From Leptolyngbyaceae cyanobacterium M65_K2018_010 (GTDB taxonomy: Bacteria; Cyanobacteriota; Cyanobacteriia; Phormidesmidales; Phormidesmidaceae): DNA of 24,389 bases. The notes under the pieces are model-generated. The model was not told the DNA's origin. It saw only the letters and a list, made by a program, of their open reading frames with translations, and made no database searches. Shown piece after piece: positions 23,821-24,389 of this stretch (position 1 is the stretch's first letter; each line of letters opens with the position of its first letter). The stretch spans positions 1-24,389 of the forward strand of contig DVEE01000485.1 of the NCBI GenBank assembly GCA_015295885.1, read 5' to 3'. Both the position numbers and the translations under genes were made by a program.

Positions 23821-23887
23821 TCCCGATTTCTCGATAGAAATGCACGCCGTGGCGTTAGAACGGCCCCTTAGAAGCCGGAACTCTAGC
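23821..23887. repeat. Hairpin-forming dispersed element, copy B
   Basis: Second copy of the 67-nt element at 3661-3727, in the same orientation and without gaps. Left arm TCCCGATTTCT (23821-23831) and right arm AGAAGCCGGAA (23870-23880) form eight Watson-Crick pairs and one wobble out of eleven. The centre keeps GGCGTTAGAA and the 3' side ends CTAGC in both copies. It lies about 175 bp upstream of the unrecognised minus-strand gene. Confidence 0.65.
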
Positions 23888-23909
23888 CATAGTCAGCTAA
23901 CCGCACCCA

Positions 23910-23938
23910 GAAAAAATTGGCCCCCGTTTCCGGGGGCC
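23910..23938 (-). terminator. Strong rho-independent terminator reading leftward
   Basis: On the minus strand GGCCCCCG, loop GAAA, CGGGGGCC (eight perfect GC-rich pairs, GNRA-type loop) is followed by AATTTTTT. It must end a transcript coming from beyond 23940, yet no convincing protein gene lies there. Confidence 0.85.
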
Positions 23939-23948
23939 TGGCCGTCAC

Positions 23949-24029
23949 CTAGCTTTTCTTCGGCGGCGGGGGTGGCGGCTGAATCCGGCCCGAGCCTCTC
24001 CAGGCAACCGGTTGAGCAGCCTCAGCCAT
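23949..24029 (-). CDS. Possible 26-residue proline-tailed small ORF (doubtful)
   Basis: The frame from the ATG at 24029 begins MAEAAQPVAW and ends in six prolines followed by KKS; its stop is 10 bp from the terminator stem. The in-frame opening extends to an ATG at 24143 (64 residues), but that part is low in recognisable features. There is no Shine-Dalgarno before either start. Position before a terminator is the only positive sign; it may equally be chance in a non-coding RNA. Confidence 0.2.
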   Translation of the reverse strand: MAEAAQPVAWRGSGRIQPPPPPPKKS

Positions 24030-24389
24030 GACTCGATCTAGAGGATGGGAGGCATGGGGTGAGCTGACCCTTACTTCAGAGGGTCTAGGCCGGTTGGGTG
24101 CAGAAAGAAGTTGGGTGGTGGGGTAGCAGGTTGGTGATTGCATGGTGGATGCCTATCAGAGTGAGCAGCAGGAATGATAGGCCAGTAACCCTGACTTAGC
24201 AGTAGGGGTATCAACCCTGGTCGCCCAGAGGGCACACTCCCTTGACTATTCACTGAGTTGGAGCAGGGAAATTTTCCCTGACCGCTGTCTGGTCAGGTTC
24301 AGGCTTAACCTAGCCTGGGGCGCTGGTCTAAATACCCAAACTCCCTAGTGAAACCTGGGGTATCGGCAAGGGGGTGGCTACGAAAGCTT
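24030..24389. other. Gene-free stretch at the window end
   Basis: No convincing protein, tRNA or known RNA family was recognised on either strand. It holds several hairpins (24264-24363, listed separately) and probably the 5' part of whatever transcript ends at 23910-23938. The window stops at 24389, so a gene beginning further right cannot be excluded. Confidence 0.4.
24264..24363 (-). other. Hairpin-rich segment, possible structured RNA
   Basis: Plus-strand coordinates: CAGGGAAA/TTTCCCTG (24264-24271 and 24273-24280); CCTGACC/GGTCAGG (24277-24283 and 24291-24297); CAGGCT/AGCCTG (24300-24305 and 24312-24317); ATACCC/GGGTAT (24332-24337 and 24358-24363). The first two share four bases and cannot form together. 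The strand is assumed minus because the downstream terminator reads that way. Confidence 0.35.

Noticed and set aside
23949..24143. 64-codon minus-strand frame as a confident gene
   Set aside because: No ribosome site, low-complexity composition, no homology recognised; only the short proline-tailed end was kept, as doubtful.
24264..24350. TPP riboswitch on the minus strand, because of TGAACCTGA, CAGCGG and AGGGAAA resemblance to the thi box
   Set aside because: The essential CUGAGA segment of the aptamer is absent, the P4/P5 spacing does not fit, and no thiamine gene is seen nearby. Recorded only as an unexplained structured stretch.

Overview
The window looks like chromosomal DNA of a fairly GC-rich cyanobacterium (roughly high-fifties to 60% G+C by eye). 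Three things support this: frequent GCGATCGC (HIP1-type) octamers, for example at 414-421; a high-light-inducible (Hlip) gene; and cyanobacterial-type SigF, RodA, GgtBCD-like and PGM1-related proteins. The composition would suit a Leptolyngbya-like lineage, but the genus is not settled. I see no phage, insertion sequence, CRISPR array, rRNA or tRNA.

Layout. Bases 2-3645 (+) hold the 3' part of treY followed by treH (trehalose synthesis and hydrolysis). Bases 3838-6459 (-) hold a large U32-family protein. Bases 6641-11152 (+) hold a complete four-gene ABC importer of the GgtC/GgtD/GgtA/GgtB (AglFGKE-like) type. Bases 11312-13199 (+) hold larE and glucokinase. Bases 13459-15791 (+) hold mrp and rodA. 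Bases 15887-18391 (-) hold an ATP-grasp peptide ligase homologue and sigF, with a clear terminator between them. Bases 18730-21722 (+) hold a HAD phosphatase-like gene, a YihY/BrkB membrane protein and argF. Bases 21768-23646 (-) hold a 54-residue Hlip, an SGNH hydrolase and an unrecognised protein. Bases 23647-24389 hold no convincing protein gene, but do hold a dispersed repeat, a strong minus-strand terminator and a hairpin-rich stretch.

How the genes may work together. The first 13 kb read as a compatible-solute neighbourhood. TreY (with TreZ, presumably just upstream) would make trehalose from glucan ends, TreH would split trehalose to glucose, the Ggt-type importer would recover glucosylglycerol, trehalose or sucrose, and glucokinase would return glucose to central metabolism. 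LarE sits inside this block without other lar genes. The second half is ordinary housekeeping: Fe-S carrier, cell shape, arginine synthesis, sigma factor and light-stress protein.

Less ordinary signals: a 67-nt hairpin element present twice about 20 kb apart, with compensatory stem changes; a 24-bp near-palindrome before larE; a TreH lacking the usual glycine-rich lid; an Mrp without the usual C-terminal CxxC; a HAD protein with DxN instead of DxD; an HLR1-like box overlapping the probable hli start site; and a terminator at 23910-23938 without an obvious gene.
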